NCBI GenBank assembly: GCA_002104945.1
Contig: MCFH01000052.1
Location: 336,664 to 400,663, forward strand
Reading direction: 5' to 3'
From: Piromyces finnis
Taxonomy: Eukaryota; Neocallimastigomycota; Neocallimastigomycetes; Neocallimastigales; Neocallimastigaceae
Length of the DNA: 64,000 bases
The notes below the pieces were generated by a model that was not told where the DNA came from, searched no databases, and worked only from the letters and a program-made list of their open reading frames with translations. The first letter of the stretch is position 1. Each line of letters starts with the position of its first letter. Positions 46,225 through 58,662 of the stretch are shown piece after piece. Position numbers and translations under genes: made by a program.

Positions 46225-47301
46225 TGATACGCTACTCACATAAAAACGTAATAAAAACTAGCCGAATAAACACGACTTAACCCATAACGACTTATAATAA
46301 AAATAAAAGATAATAACCCTTAAAAATGAATAAATAATAATTTTATGGAAATATAACCCTTTCTTTTAAATAAATAATATTCTCTTTATTAAATAATAAA
46401 TTATGAATAAAAACGACCTAATAGTGATAATAATAAAATAAATTATTAAATAAAATAAAACGACTCAATCCAAAAATGTATTAAAATAATAAAATAATAA
46501 TAAGTAAATAAAAATGAATAAATAAACTAAAAAATAAAATGATATACATTAAATTATTAATTCTAGTGTTTTATCCAAGTGTTCTTTAGAAATTCTTTCA
46601 AACTTATATATATAAATTAACAAATAAATAACTGAGTAATTATTACTAAAAGTGATTAATTTAAAGCCTGGAAATAGAACAATAATAACAATTCCAAAGA
46701 TAAAATACAGAACTCTTTTATGTTTCTGTATAAAATGAGTGTTTATAATAATTGATACTTTTAATATTTTAATTTCATTTTAATTTTATTTTAATATTAT
46801 TTTAATTTTAAATTTTAATTATTTTATTCAAGGTATTATACATTTAATGATAGTCAATGATAATTTATAATAATTTTTCTAAATTTAAACATTTTGAAGT
46901 AATAAGAAAATCAAATAAGTAATATTCTATAATATTTTATAATACTAAGACATAATTTTAATTTATTCTTTTAATTTTAATAAATAATAACAATAGTAAT
47001 AATAACATTTAATAGTTAAAAATAATAATACATGTAATAAATGAAAATGTATAAAAGGAAGATAAAATTCTTCTTTATAAAGGGCGGACAATAAATAGAC
47101 AATAAATAAAATTATAAATATAATAAAGAGATAATTTAAACATAATAAAAAGAGTTTATTTTCGAGTTTTTGAGTGATTTATTTGTTAATTATAAAACAT
47201 ATTTTATTTTATTTTAAATTTATTGTTTCATCATTATAATATAGAATTTATTATTTATTAAAAACATTATATTATTCACAAATATATCGGTCAACGCATC
47301 A
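46225..47301 (+). mobile_element. B-family solo LTR 16 bp upstream of tRNA-Gly
   Basis: 1077 bp, TGATACGCTACTCAC...CGCATCA, flanked by TATT at 46221-46224 and 47302-47305. It differs from the element B LTRs at several bases. Its distance and divergent orientation to the tRNA are those of element B at tRNA-Met. Confidence 0.93.
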
Positions 47302-47356
47302 TATTTATAAAGAATGAAAATTATAAATAATGAATTAATAGAATAGCTGATTTTAA

Positions 47357-48355
47357 TGTGAAGATATTAACTGGATTTAAAACAAATTCAGATAATATCT
47401 ATAATTAATTAAACATAATAATTAGAATTAAATAATCCCAATAATAATTTTAAAATACCTTTAAAAGTCACCTTTTAAATTTTGGTTCAGTGAAAGGGTT
47501 ATGATTTCAAAAAATTTAATATCAATACACTATAACCCTTAGCCAAAAATAAACAAATACGAAACTACGCATAACTCGTCAAAAACGAGCGTTACGGCTG
47601 TAAGTGCTACGGCTGTGAAACCAGGTTTATTAGAAAGCTTAAGGGAAAAGCTATATTTTGGTACAATCGCGGTCCTTCTAACTGGTCATTAAGGAAGATA
47701 TGGTCATTTAAAGATTTTAATAAGTAAATTAAAATTAATATGATATCAAGTATGGATCATAGACATTTCTTATGACTTGACGAAAAATTAAAAAGATATC
47801 AATACAGAAATTTTAATTATATTAATTTAATTAATGATAGTGACTGTTACTAAAAATAGAACTAAACCATTTAGGTGTAACAGTTAACATTTATAAATTA
47901 AATAATTTTAATTATTATAAAATAGGTTAATGGATCAAGTGTTTAAATGATTAATCATATGTTTATTTTATTTTATGTCATGACAAAACAAACAAACAAA
48001 CAAACAAACAATCTTATTATATTATTAACATATTACATGTAATACTTTATTTTTATCAATTTAATAATCTGAACAAAGAATATAAAATAGAATGAATTGA
48101 ATTCGATTTTAATTCTTTGTAAAGATTATAGTTATAATCTTAATTATATAGTTATTAAATATATTATCATTTATATTATTATTAATAAATAAATAAAATT
48201 TTATAAAAAAAATTATTCTAAAGAATAAATATTAATTTTTCATTTGGAAGTTTAAAGGGTTATTTTATATTTAAATTTAATTTCTTAAAAACATATTTAC
48301 TATATAATTGATAACATTCTGACCTGGCCGCATAACCAAATCCAAAAACTTAACA
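47357..48355 (-). mobile_element. F-family solo LTR, minus orientation
   Basis: 999 bp; in sense TGTTAAGTTTTTGG...AATATCTTCACA. Flanked by TTTAA at 47352-47356 and 48356-48360. About 130 bp shorter than the F copy at 51910-53041. Confidence 0.88.
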
Positions 48356-48360
48356 TTTAA

Positions 48361-49582
48361 TGTCAAGAATAGAAGACGATTAAAAAATAAACTAAATGTT
48401 CAAATAAACAACTTAAAAATCAAATTTATATTTCAAAAAGTATAAAACACTTTTAAAAATAATTAAAAAGATCACTTGGAAAAATTTAATATTGAAAAGG
48501 GTTAAGGATCACAAAAATTTAATTTTCAATAAATTAACCCTTGAGAAGAAAATGCACTATACGAAACTAGTGATAACTTCCGAATCTCGTGTCCTATTTT
48601 CCTTTTCTAGAGACTTCAAATTAATTTTATTAGGAAGTACTAGTCGAGATCTATATTCTCACAAATTTTCAGCTAATTTAGACCACTAGTTCTTGAGATA
48701 TAGCTATTTAAAGAATTAATTAGTTCCAATAAATATATAATAATATATATTAAAATGATTAATATTAATTTATATAATTAAAGTCATTATTCAAGTCATC
48801 CAACTTTCTATAAATAATTCAATTTAAAAATTCTCCATTATTATTAAATAAGGTTAGATAATAAATATTCTTGATTATAAACCTAATCAATTATAAAAAT
48901 TAATTAATAATTTTTCAAATAATTTTGATTAATAACCTCAATCATAATCAAACCAAAAAAGCCTTTGGATCAAAAATCATTAGTTATAATTATTAATTAA
49001 TTAATCATGAGAATATATAATTAGTATCAGTAATTGTTATTCTCAATTTATAATATTAAATATTTACAATTTAAAATGGTTAAAACAATACTTTTATTTT
49101 AAAAGTAATTTAAAAGATTAATCTTAAGATCTATCATATGAATTCATATTATTAATATCAATATCAATTATTAATATTTTAATTTAAAATTATTTTATTT
49201 TTATCTTTATTATTAATATCAATATTAATATCAATGTAATTTTATTATATGTAAGAAAAAAAATATTTAAACAAAGAATTGAAATCAATCTTGAAATTCT
49301 TTGTAAGATTATTAATTATTAATTATTAACTATAATATAACTTAATAAATATTATCTTAATAAATAAATAATTAATAAACAAATTTCATAATTAAATTAT
49401 ATTAAAATTTTTATTTTAAATATAAAAACCTATTTAATTTTAAATTAGTATTAATTAAATTCTTTAATAAGTTTTGAAGAAAAGATTTAATAATAAATAA
49501 GTTTAATATTTTATTAGTAAATTAAGTTATATTATATAAAATATTCTGACCAAGTTACATATCAATCCTAGCTCACTCAACA
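48361..49582 (+). mobile_element. G-family solo LTR
   Basis: 1222 bp, TGTCAAGAATAG...CACTCAACA, flanked by TTTAA at 48356-48360 and 49583-49587. Contains ACAAAGAATT...AATTCTTTGT (49271-49304) followed by AAGATTATT, the element A/D type start motif. The ORF at 48492-48689 is inside the LTR and not a gene. Confidence 0.9.
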
Positions 49583-50687
49583 TTTAATGTCACGAATACT
49601 AGTGGAATCTGCAATTTCAAGATCACTTGAAATTGTGAAATTACTTATAAAATTTCAAAATCAATAATATTTTATTTTCAAATAAATTATAAAATTATAT
49701 TAAGAAATATTTAAAAAAATTTAGAAAAGGTTAAGATATGACCTTAACCCTTAATATTTTAATAATAAGTAACTTTAACCCTTATCGTCAAAATTAAATA
49801 AGGAAAAACATGTGTATCTCCTTAACGAATGGCGATTTTGGATAATTGTGTTTTGGGAGATTGTGGGTTCGTTAGAAATCCACGCTTGAGATAAACATCA
49901 TATCTTAAAATCAGGTCGATATCTCTGCTGGTTCACGAGATATTCCAATTTAAAGATATTTTGTTAGTAATGATTAATTGTTTATTCAGAGAATGATCAC
50001 CCCTGATGTATTGAACATAAATCATTCACCCAAAAGGATATAAATTATTGTTTTAATTAAATTAAGATTATTTTCCGGAATTAATTAACTTTATTTTATA
50101 ATAATTATTTCAATAACATAACTTATAATCTTTGAATTAAAAGATTATAAATTATTAATATTATATTCAATGAATTATATTATAATTAAGAAATAATTAA
50201 TATTATAAATATATAAACAATAGTTATTTTTAACAATTAGTAGTAAGTCTTAAGTTTAGCCTTAGTATTATAAAATATATTATGAATATAATCATGTACT
50301 AAAAAGTTATTTTAGTATTAAATGTAAAATTACAAATAGTATAAATAGTTTAGAATAGTTTTATGAATTAAATCTTTGTAAAGATTATTACCTTATTAAT
50401 ACTTAACAAGTAATACTATTAAATAATCTTATTATTATATATACTCTTCAAATAAAATAAAAAGAAATTATTTTAACTATAATACATAATTTAATTATTA
50501 TTATTCATTTAAAAAACAATTAAGATTATTTTAATAAAACATTTTTTCTAACCTAGTTATCTTTAATCTTTTATTTAATTTAATATTTTAATATTAAATT
50601 ATAAGTTTAGTAAAACTTTTACAATAATCTTTACCGCGTTTTTACCATAACTACCTTAGGAAAAAACTTAATTTAAAAAATTCCAAA

Positions 50688-51626
50688 ATGACTCAACCAA
50701 CACCTAAACCAGTTCAACAATTTCTAAAGCCTCAAGATTTAGAAGAATTTAAGAAAAATCTTTGTGGTGAACTGGATAAGTACATTACTCAACAATTGGA
50801 CAAAAATACCACCTCCTTATTAGAACGTATGGATGCTATGTTAAAGGAACTCAAGAGCCGTGCTACTTATACTGAAACTGAAGAATCTTCTACTAGTTAT
50901 GATGAAGATCATGATGTTATAATGCGCAATAGAACCTATCCTATAAAACAAGTACCCGATCCAGGATTCTTTACTGGTGATACTACTCAGACTGAATTAT
51001 TCTGCGAACTCTGCCAAACTACCTTTAAAACTCCACCTAACAACCAGCTCTCTGAAGAAGTAAAAATTAACTTTGTTGTTGTTAGATTACGTGATTCTGC
51101 CAGAACTTGGTACCATATTAAATACAAAGATGGAATTGCTCCTATGATCATGAGCGAACTATTAAGTGAGTTAAACCAAGCCTTTTCAAATGTTACCAGT
51201 ACTAAATTAGCCATGATTCAATTAATAGAATTAAGACAAGCTTATGGAAAAGTGAATGATTATATTAACAAATTTAGAGATTTAAGTCGTTGCTTAGAAA
51301 TAGATGACACTAGTCTTTCACTATTATTTTTAAATGGATTACATCCAAAATATAAGAATGAAATTAAGAAAACTGATATTTTACCAAACACTTTAAGTGA
51401 AATGGTTACAAAGTGCATAATTTTTGAAAATTCTCTTGCAACCAATAACAAATTAAATATCAATATCAATAATAATAATATAATAATAATAATAATAAAA
51501 ACCAACATTACAACAAGAGAAAAAATAGAAAATTCAATAAGAATAAAAACCAATATCAAAATTCAAACAACAATAATAATTATGTCAATAAAGTTCAAAA
51601 AATTAACCCAAAAAACTAGGAAATGA
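50688..51626 (+). pseudogene. gag: Gag of truncated element D', frame-disrupted C-terminus
   Basis: Near-identical to element D Gag through about residue 255 (start MTQPTPKPVQQF, motifs ARTWYHIKYKDG and LHPKYKNEIKK). In the Asn-rich tail the frame is shifted, so the end reads Ile/Thr-rich (IIIIIIKTNITT) in place of Asn/Lys-rich and overruns the original stop at 51617. The zinc knuckle is absent as in element D. Confidence 0.9.
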
Positions 51627-51654
51627 ACTCTCAAGAGAGTCTAAGAGGGTTCAT
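51610..51654 (+). promoter_or_regulatory. -1 frameshift signal of D'
   Basis: A-AAA-AAC (51610-51616), UAG, then ATGAACTCTC (51623-51632) pairing with GAGGGTTCAT (51645-51654). One pair is G-U where element D has A-U, so the stem is kept. Confidence 0.75.
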
Positions 51655-51909
51655 AATACAAAAATAATACATTACAACTTTCCTACATATGACTCTAAAA
51701 TAAATATAAAATTGCCTACTACATTTTTTAATTTAAAATTTTATATTCCAATTAAATTAAACAAATTTTACGATTTAAAAGATTCAATTAATAAAAATCA
51801 ATACAATTTAATTTTAGATAGTGGCTCATATTGCAATTTTATTTCAATCAACTTAGTCAATAAATTAAAACTAAAACCACACAAATTATTACATTCAATC
51901 GAAATAAAT
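51655..51909 (+). pseudogene. pol: Start of Pol (protease) of D', truncated
   Basis: Encodes the same protein start as element D Pol (VHNT...PTTFFNLKF...LDSGSYCNFIS), including the D-S-G protease residues, and ends at LLHSIEIN where LTR F begins. The frame carries no ATG near its start; expression would depend on frameshifting from gag. Confidence 0.88.
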
Positions 51910-53041
51910 TGTTAAGTTTTTGGGTTTGGTTATGCGGCCAGGTCAGAATGTTATTAATTATATAGTAAAAATGTTTTTTAAGAAATTAAATTTAATTATA
52001 AAATAACACCTTAAACTCCCAAATGAAAATTGAAAAATTTATATTTACTTTAAAATAACTTTTTATAAATTTTTTATTTATTTAATAATAATAATATAAA
52101 TGATATTATAAGTAACTATATAATTAAGATTATAACTATAATCTTTACAAAGAATTAAAATCGAATTCAATTCATTCTCTTTTATATTCTTTGTTCAGAT
52201 TATTAAATTGATATTAATAAGAATAAAGTATTACATGTAATATATTAGTAATATAATTAAATAAGTAATAAGATTGTTTGTTTGTTTGTTTGTTTGTCAT
52301 GACATAAAATAAAATAAACATATGATTAATCATTTAAACAGTTGATCCTAATTAGTAATTATAAAAACTATTCAATTAATAATTCATCATTATTAATTGA
52401 TATTACCATAACATATTTGTTATAATTAAATAATTATTATTTTCAAAATTATTTCTAATAAAACTTGCCGTTAACCTATTTTATAATAATTAAGATTATT
52501 TAATTTATAGGTGTTAACTGTTACACCTAAATGGGTCTAGTTCTATTTTTAGTAACAATCGTTATCATTAATTAAATTAATATAACTAAAATTTCTATTG
52601 ATATATTTTTAATTTCATCAAGTCATAAGAAATATTTATGATCCATACTTGATATCATATTGATTTTAATTTACCTAATAAAATCTTTAAATGATCATAA
52701 CTTCCTTAAATGATCAGTTAGAAGGACCGCGATTGTACCAAATTGTAGCTTTCTTCCTAAGCTTTCCAATAAACCTAGTTTCATCACCGTAGTACTTATA
52801 GCCGTAGCGATCGTTTTTGGCGAGTTACACCTTATTTCGTACTTGCTTATTTTTGGTTAAGGGTTATAGTGTATTGATATTAAATTTTTGAAATCATAAC
52901 CCTTTCACTGAATCAAAATTTAAAAGGTGACTTTTAAAAGTGTTTTAAAATAATTATTGAAATTATTTAATTATAATTATTATGTTTAATTAATTATAGA
53001 TATTATCTGAATTTGTTTTAAATCCAGTTAATATCTCCACA
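51910..53041 (+). mobile_element. F-family LTR, plus orientation
   Basis: 1132 bp, TGTTAAGTTTTTGG...AATATCTCCACA. Inverted relative to the copy at 47357-48355. Contains ACAAAGAAT (52147-52155) and ATTCTTTGT (52186-52194) followed by TCAGATTATT. The left flank (TAAAT) and right flank (ATTAT) do not match, so it did not simply insert here; a rearrangement joined it to D'. Confidence 0.85.
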
Positions 53042-53046
53042 ATTAT

Positions 53047-54080
53047 TGTAAAAGTTTTACTAAACTTATAATTTAATATTAAAATATTAAATTAAATAAA
53101 AGGTTAAAAGATAACTAGGTTAGAAAAAAAAATGTTTTATTAAAATAATCTTAATTGATTTATAAATGAATAATTATATTATGTATTATAGTTAAAATAA
53201 TTCCTTTTTATTTTATTTAAAGAATATATATAATAATAAGATTATTTAATAGTAATACTTATTAAGTATTAATAAGATAATAATCTTTACAAAGATTTAA
53301 TTCATAAAACTATTCTAAACTATTTATACTATTTGTAATTTTACATTTAATAATAAAATAACTTTTCAATACATGATTATATTCATAATATATTTTATAA
53401 TACTTAAACTAAACTTAAGACTTATTCCTAATTATTAAAAAATAACTATTGTTTATAATATTCATAATATTAATTATTTCTTAATTATAATATAATTCAT
53501 TGAATATAATATTAATAATTATAATCCTCTAGTTCAAAGATTATAAATTATGTTATTGAAATAATTATTATAAAATAAAGTTAATTAGTTCCGGAAAATA
53601 ATTTTAATTTAATTAAACAATAATTTTTTATACTTTGAGTGAATGATTTATGTTTGATATATCAGGGGTGATCATTCTCTGAATAAACAATTAATCATTG
53701 CTAACAAAATATCTTTAAATTGGAATATCTCGTGAACCAGCAGAGATATTGACCTGATTTTAAGATATGTTGTTTGTCTCGAGCGTGGCTTTCTAACGAA
53801 CGTAATTATAACCAAAATATTATTATTCAAAAATCGTCATTCGTTGAGGAGATACGCGTGTTTTTTCTTATTCCATTTTAACGATAAGGGTTAAAGTTAT
53901 TTATTATAAAAATTATTAAGGGTTAAGGTCATATTTTAACCTTTTCTAAATTTTTAAATATTTCTTAATAAAATTTTATAATTTATTTGAAAATAAAATA
54001 TTTGTTGATTTTGAATTTTCATAAGTGATTTCACAATTCCAAGTGATCTTGAAATTGTAATTTCACTAGTATTCGTGACA
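53047..54080 (-). repeat. 3' LTR of element D
   Basis: 1034 bp. In sense TGTCACGAATACTAG...CTTTTACA. Confidence 0.93.
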
Positions 54081-54090
54081 TCGCTCCGCC

Positions 54091-54999
54091 AAAAAAAATC
54101 GAATACCAGGCGATTGAAATAATATAAAATAAAGTTGTATAATAAAGTATAATTGAAATAAATTGAAGTAGTATATATTAAATATAAACCAATATATAGT
54201 TGTATGTGTAACATGAAATAAAATGGTAACTAAATAAAGAATATATTTAATATAATATGTTGAATATATTGCAATATATGAAATAAAATTAAAAAACATT
54301 TTCTTGTGTAACATTCAGTCAAATTCATAAAATTTTTGAAAGAAATGTTGAAATTTAAATTGATCATTGAGTGAAAAAATTGAAATTCGTACGAAAAATT
54401 AAAATTTGAATAAGAAATATTATTCCTAGGATATTGAAACACTTTTTATTTTTGAAAAATGTTAACATTTGCTAAAATAATTGAAATTTCAAAAATTGAT
54501 CAAATAAACTTTAATTAATATGATTTTGAAAAAAAAAATTTTTTGAAATTTTTGAAAAATTTTTAATAATAAAAAATTTTTTCATTAAATACAAAAAAAA
54601 TTTTGAACTAAACTTTTGAAAAAATGTCACTGAAAGAATATTGATTTTAATGATCGATCGAGATAGTGACAATATTGAAATTGATACTATTGAATAGAGA
54701 ATAAAATAAGCATTAACAACATATAAATATTTGTAATTGTACTGCTAAAATAAATTGAAAATTATTCTCTTTAAATATTTAATTTTCATTATAAAAATTT
54801 TGTGTTTTAAATTAAATAAATTGATAAAATTGTTGGATCAAAAATTATTGAATTGAAATTTAACATTCATAGAAAAAATTTTTGAAATTTGTGTTGAAAT
54901 GTATTAGATGAGTAATACAAATTATAATAAAACATAATGTTAGTGAAAGATATTAACAAATTTTTAAAAAATAAAATTGTTGAAATGCAATTTAAAGAA
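54091..54999 (-). other. 3' untranslated region of element D
   Basis: About 0.9 kb rich in AAATTT and TTTTTGAAA runs, like the 3' UTR of element A. ORFs here are low-complexity and not believed. Confidence 0.55.
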
Positions 55000-57900
55000 T
55001 TAGATTTTGTGTTTTCTAATACTTTTATTGAATTGAATTAATAATTCTTGATATCTTGGGTCACTTTCTATTACTGTAGCAGGAACCCAGTGCCAACTTA
55101 GGCGGTGATTATAACGAATTTTATATTCGTAGCGTTTTTCTTTATAATTTGTCCTAAAGTCACCAATTTCTATAATTTCTGCATTAGTTTCTTTATATTT
55201 AAATCTATTTTTAAATTTATCTGGCGTAGATACATAAGGTTCAAGTTCCGATATGTGAAATACAGGGTGGTGTTTTGGAAAAGGTGATTTTGAAATATCT
55301 ATTTTATAATTACCATTGTTTAAAACTTCTAAAACCTTGTAAGGACCATACTTACGAGGCGCTAGTTTGGCATTTTCAGTAGTAGCAAAAGCAGGAGGTG
55401 CATGAATCCAAACTTTTTGTCCTTCATTCAATTCAGGAGCAATAATTCTTTTCTTATCGGCAGCTCTTTTGTATAAATCTTGAGATCTAAGCAAAACATC
55501 TTTAACTAAAAGGAAATTTTTACTAACATCTTTAATGTATTTAAAGTTTGAATCAGAACCTTGAAACAAAAAGACATCATCCATAGGTGGGTGGAATCCA
55601 TAATTAATGAAAAATGGAGTTTGTTTTGTCGATTCATGAACTGTATTATTATAAACAAATTCAGCTAGATGTAACCATTCAATCCAGTCATCGTGGAAAA
55701 ATGTTCTTGAATAGCAACGTAAATATTGTTCAATGAAAGAGTTACAACGTTCTACTTGACCAACGGTCTCATGGTGATCTGTGGTAGCTATTTTTGGCTT
55801 AACACGCAATTTTTCCATAATTTCTATCCATAAAGCACTAGTAAATTGTGTTCCTCTGTCCGTATAAATATCTGTAGGTAGTCCATGGAGTTTAAAAATA
55901 TTTTTTAGGAAAGCTTTGGCAGTTTCTTCAGCTGTAGGTATTTCTTTGAACGGAATAAGGTGAATCATTTTTGAAAAGCGATCTACAACAACCATTATAA
56001 CGGAAAACTTTTTTGATTCAGGGAGACCACAAAGAAAATCGATTTCAATAGATTTCCAAGGGCGATCAGGAATTTCTAAAGGTCTTAAAAGATCATATCT
56101 TTTATGTCTATTAACTTTATTTCTGGAACATTGTTCGCAAGAATTGACAAAATTTACGATATCTTGATGCATTTTGGGCCACCAAAAATTACGGTTAATT
56201 AGTTCTTCAGTTCTTCGAATACCTAAATGGCCAGCAGTAGCGTTATCATGGTACCTGGTTAAAATATCTACATGAAGTTTTTCTGGTACATAAATTAAAT
56301 TATTATATAAAATTAAATTATTTTTTATTTTAAATTTTTCCATTTTTCTGAAAGGTCTGTAAAAGTAACCTTGATTAGCATTATTAGGACTAAAGTAAAG
56401 ATAAATATTATTCGCATTTTCATCATCCTTATAATTTTCTATTATTTGATCAATGAGAGAACCAACAATACCAACAAAACATGGAGTATCGGGAACGTTT
56501 TTATAATCTAATATATGTTCTGGTTTAGGTTCAACATTATTTTTCTCGTAATCAGGTCTTCTTGACAAACTATCAGGTTTACCATTTTTTCTTCCTTGGC
56601 GGTATATTAATTGAAAATTATATTCTTGGAAAAATAAATGCCAACGATGTTGACGTTGGTTTCCGACTTTACCACCTAAGGTGTATAGAAGGTTTTTATG
56701 GTCAGTAAAAACGGTTACTTGGTATTTAGCACCTAGTAATAAATGTCTCCAGGTAGAAAATGCACATTTTATAGCTAAAAGTTCCTTTTCAGTAATTGAA
56801 TAATTTAATTCAGCATTGTTTAAACATCTTGAATAATATGCTACAGGATGTAATTTGTTATCTTCATCCTTTTGAGAAAGTATACAACCAATGGCAAAAT
56901 TACTAGCATCGCATTCGACAATAAATGGTTTGGTTGGATCTGGATGTAATAAAATAGGTGAAGAGATTAGTCTCTTTTTTAATTCTAAAAATGAGTTATT
57001 ACATTTATCATTCCAATTAAAACTAGTATTTTTCTTTGTTAAATTGTGAAGCGGTTTAGCAATAGTAGCAAAATCTTTTATAAATCTTCTATAATAGTTG
57101 CATAATCCAACAAAGCGTTGAACATCTTTTACACAATTAGGTGTAGGCCATTCTTGGACAGATTTAATTTTCTTTGGATCAGTAGATATACCATTGCCTG
57201 ATATAACGTGTCCTAAAAATTCAACTTCTGGCTTGTGAAATTCACATTTCTTTAATTTAGCAAATAAATTATTTTTGAGCAGTGTTTGGAGAACAGTACG
57301 AACATGTTGTATATGTTCATCTAATGTTTCCGAGTAAATCAGAATATCATCTAAATATAAAATAACAAATTTTTCTAAATAAGGGCGTAATACTGAATTA
57401 ATAAATGATTGAAATGTAGCAGGGGCATTTCTTAGACCAAAAGGCATTACTAAATATTCATAGTGACCATATTTAGTTCTAAAAGCTGTCTTATATTCGT
57501 CTCCTTCACGAATACGCACTAAATTGTAAGCAGAACGAAGATCTAATTTTGAAAAAAATTTAGCACCTTTCACTCTTTCGATAATATCAGTAATTAGAGG
57601 AAGTGGGTAAGAATTGCGAATTGTAACTGCATTTAATTTTTTGTAATCAATACAAAGACGTAACGATCCATCCTTCTTTTTCTGAAATAAAACAGGATAA
57701 CCAGCTGGAGATTCAGATGGTCTAATGAATCCTTTCTTGAGATTTTCATCTATGTATTCTTTAAGAACTTGGGATTCATCTTCAGATAGAGGATATATAG
57801 GACCATAATGTAAAGAAGCATCTTTTTGTAAAACGATTTTACAATCCGTTAGCCTATGTGGTGGTAGTTTATCAGCCTTAACCTTGCTGAAAACTTCCGC

Positions 57901-58605
57901 TAAATCACGATATGGTTCTGGTACTTCTTCTAATTTGAAGTCTTCTTCATTATCATCTTCATCATCAGTATTATAATCTTTTTCACTATTAGCTAAAAAT
58001 GAGTGAATAAAGTAATTATAGCTGAAATTTTGATATTTTGGTTTAGAGTAATTTTTCAAATTATTAAAAGATGTATTGGAAGTTAATTTATTATGATTAA
58101 TGGTTTTAATTTTTAAATTTTTGGATTTATTCAATCGGTTTTTATTAATTTTATATATAATTTTATTAGAATTTAATTTTTTAAAATTGTTAAAATTTAA
58201 ACTTGAATATACAAAATTTTTATTATAATTAAAATGTAGTTGATATTTGTGTAAAAATTTATTGCCTAATAACAAATCTGTTGGAAGATTTTTAATAATT
58301 AGAAATTTTTCTTTAAAAGTAATTAAAAATTTTGAATGATTAATATAGATAGTAGTCTTAAAATATAAGAAGGTGTATGTATCAATAAATATTGAACCAC
58401 TAATTCCATTTATTTCAATTGAGTGTAATAATTTGTGTGGTTTTAGTTTTAATTTATTGACCAAGTTGATTGAAATAAAGTTGCAATATGAGCCACTATC
58501 TAAAATTAAATTGTATTGATTTTTATTAATTGAATTTTTTAAATCATAAAGTTTGTTTAATTTAATTGGGATAAAAAATTTTAAGTTGAAAAATGTTGTA
58601 GGCAA
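55000..58605 (-). CDS. pol: Pol of element D (protease-RT-RNase H-integrase-chromodomain-like)
   Basis: 1201 residues from 58605, but codon 58605 is TTG. The frame is open further upstream to the gag overlap and encodes VHNTKIIHYNFP, matching the start of element A Pol, so the real product is a Gag-Pol fusion made by -1 frameshifting at 58701-58707. Protease D-S-G is near residue 35, RT Y-L-D-D near 418, RNase H C-D-A-S near 565. The integrase H2C2 finger is at about 790-826 (HDNATAGH...CEQC), the D, D, E residues are near 855, 914 and 948, and the GPY module near 1086. The tail at about 1135-1195 (IIEIGDFR...YEYKIRYNHRLSWHWVP) has the spacing of a degenerate chromodomain, a histone-reading module that steers chromovirus insertion. 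No frame breaks. Confidence 0.94.
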   Translation of the reverse strand: MPTTFFNLKFFIPIKLNKLYDLKNSINKNQYNLILDSGSYCNFISINLVNKLKLKPHKLLHSIEINGISGSIFIDTYTFLYFKTTIYINHSKFLITFKEKFLIIKNLPTDLLLGNKFLHKYQLHFNYNKNFVYSSLNFNNFKKLNSNKIIYKINKNRLNKSKNLKIKTINHNKLTSNTSFNNLKNYSKPKYQNFSYNYFIHSFLANSEKDYNTDDEDDNEEDFKLEEVPEPYRDLAEVFSKVKADKLPPHRLTDCKIVLQKDASLHYGPIYPLSEDESQVLKEYIDENLKKGFIRPSESPAGYPVLFQKKKDGSLRLCIDYKKLNAVTIRNSYPLPLITDIIERVKGAKFFSKLDLRSAYNLVRIREGDEYKTAFRTKYGHYEYLVMPFGLRNAPATFQSFINSVLRPYLEKFVILYLDDILIYSETLDEHIQHVRTVLQTLLKNNLFAKLKKCEFHKPEVEFLGHVISGNGISTDPKKIKSVQEWPTPNCVKDVQRFVGLCNYYRRFIKDFATIAKPLHNLTKKNTSFNWNDKCNNSFLELKKRLISSPILLHPDPTKPFIVECDASNFAIGCILSQKDEDNKLHPVAYYSRCLNNAELNYSITEKELLAIKCAFSTWRHLLLGAKYQVTVFTDHKNLLYTLGGKVGNQRQHRWHLFFQEYNFQLIYRQGRKNGKPDSLSRRPDYEKNNVEPKPEHILDYKNVPDTPCFVGIVGSLIDQIIENYKDDENANNIYLYFSPNNANQGYFYRPFRKMEKFKIKNNLILYNNLIYVPEKLHVDILTRYHDNATAGHLGIRRTEELINRNFWWPKMHQDIVNFVNSCEQCSRNKVNRHKRYDLLRPLEIPDRPWKSIEIDFLCGLPESKKFSVIMVVVDRFSKMIHLIPFKEIPTAEETAKAFLKNIFKLHGLPTDIYTDRGTQFTSALWIEIMEKLRVKPKIATTDHHETVGQVERCNSFIEQYLRCYSRTFFHDDWIEWLHLAEFVYNNTVHESTKQTPFFINYGFHPPMDDVFLFQGSDSNFKYIKDVSKNFLLVKDVLLRSQDLYKRAADKKRIIAPELNEGQKVWIHAPPAFATTENAKLAPRKYGPYKVLEVLNNGNYKIDISKSPFPKHHPVFHISELEPYVSTPDKFKNRFKYKETNAEIIEIGDFRTNYKEKRYEYKIRYNHRLSWHWVPATVIESDPRYQELLIQFNKSIRKHKI

Positions 58606-58662
58606 TTTTTTATTTATTTTAGAGTCATATGTAGGAAAGTTGTAATGTATTATTTTTGTATT

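Larger units (their letters stand above)
49588..51909 (+). mobile_element. Truncated D-family element (D')
   Basis: 5' LTR 49588-50623 (1036 bp), self-priming site, gag, frameshift signal and the first part of the protease, then cut off by an F LTR at 51910. Very similar to element D but with an independent frame disruption at the end of gag. Not functional. Confidence 0.92.

Noticed and set aside
48492-48689. 65-residue ORF
   Set aside because: Entirely inside solo LTR G.
58600-58605. Independent start of element D Pol at 58605
   Set aside because: The codon is TTG; the frame is open to the -1 slippery site, which explains expression better.
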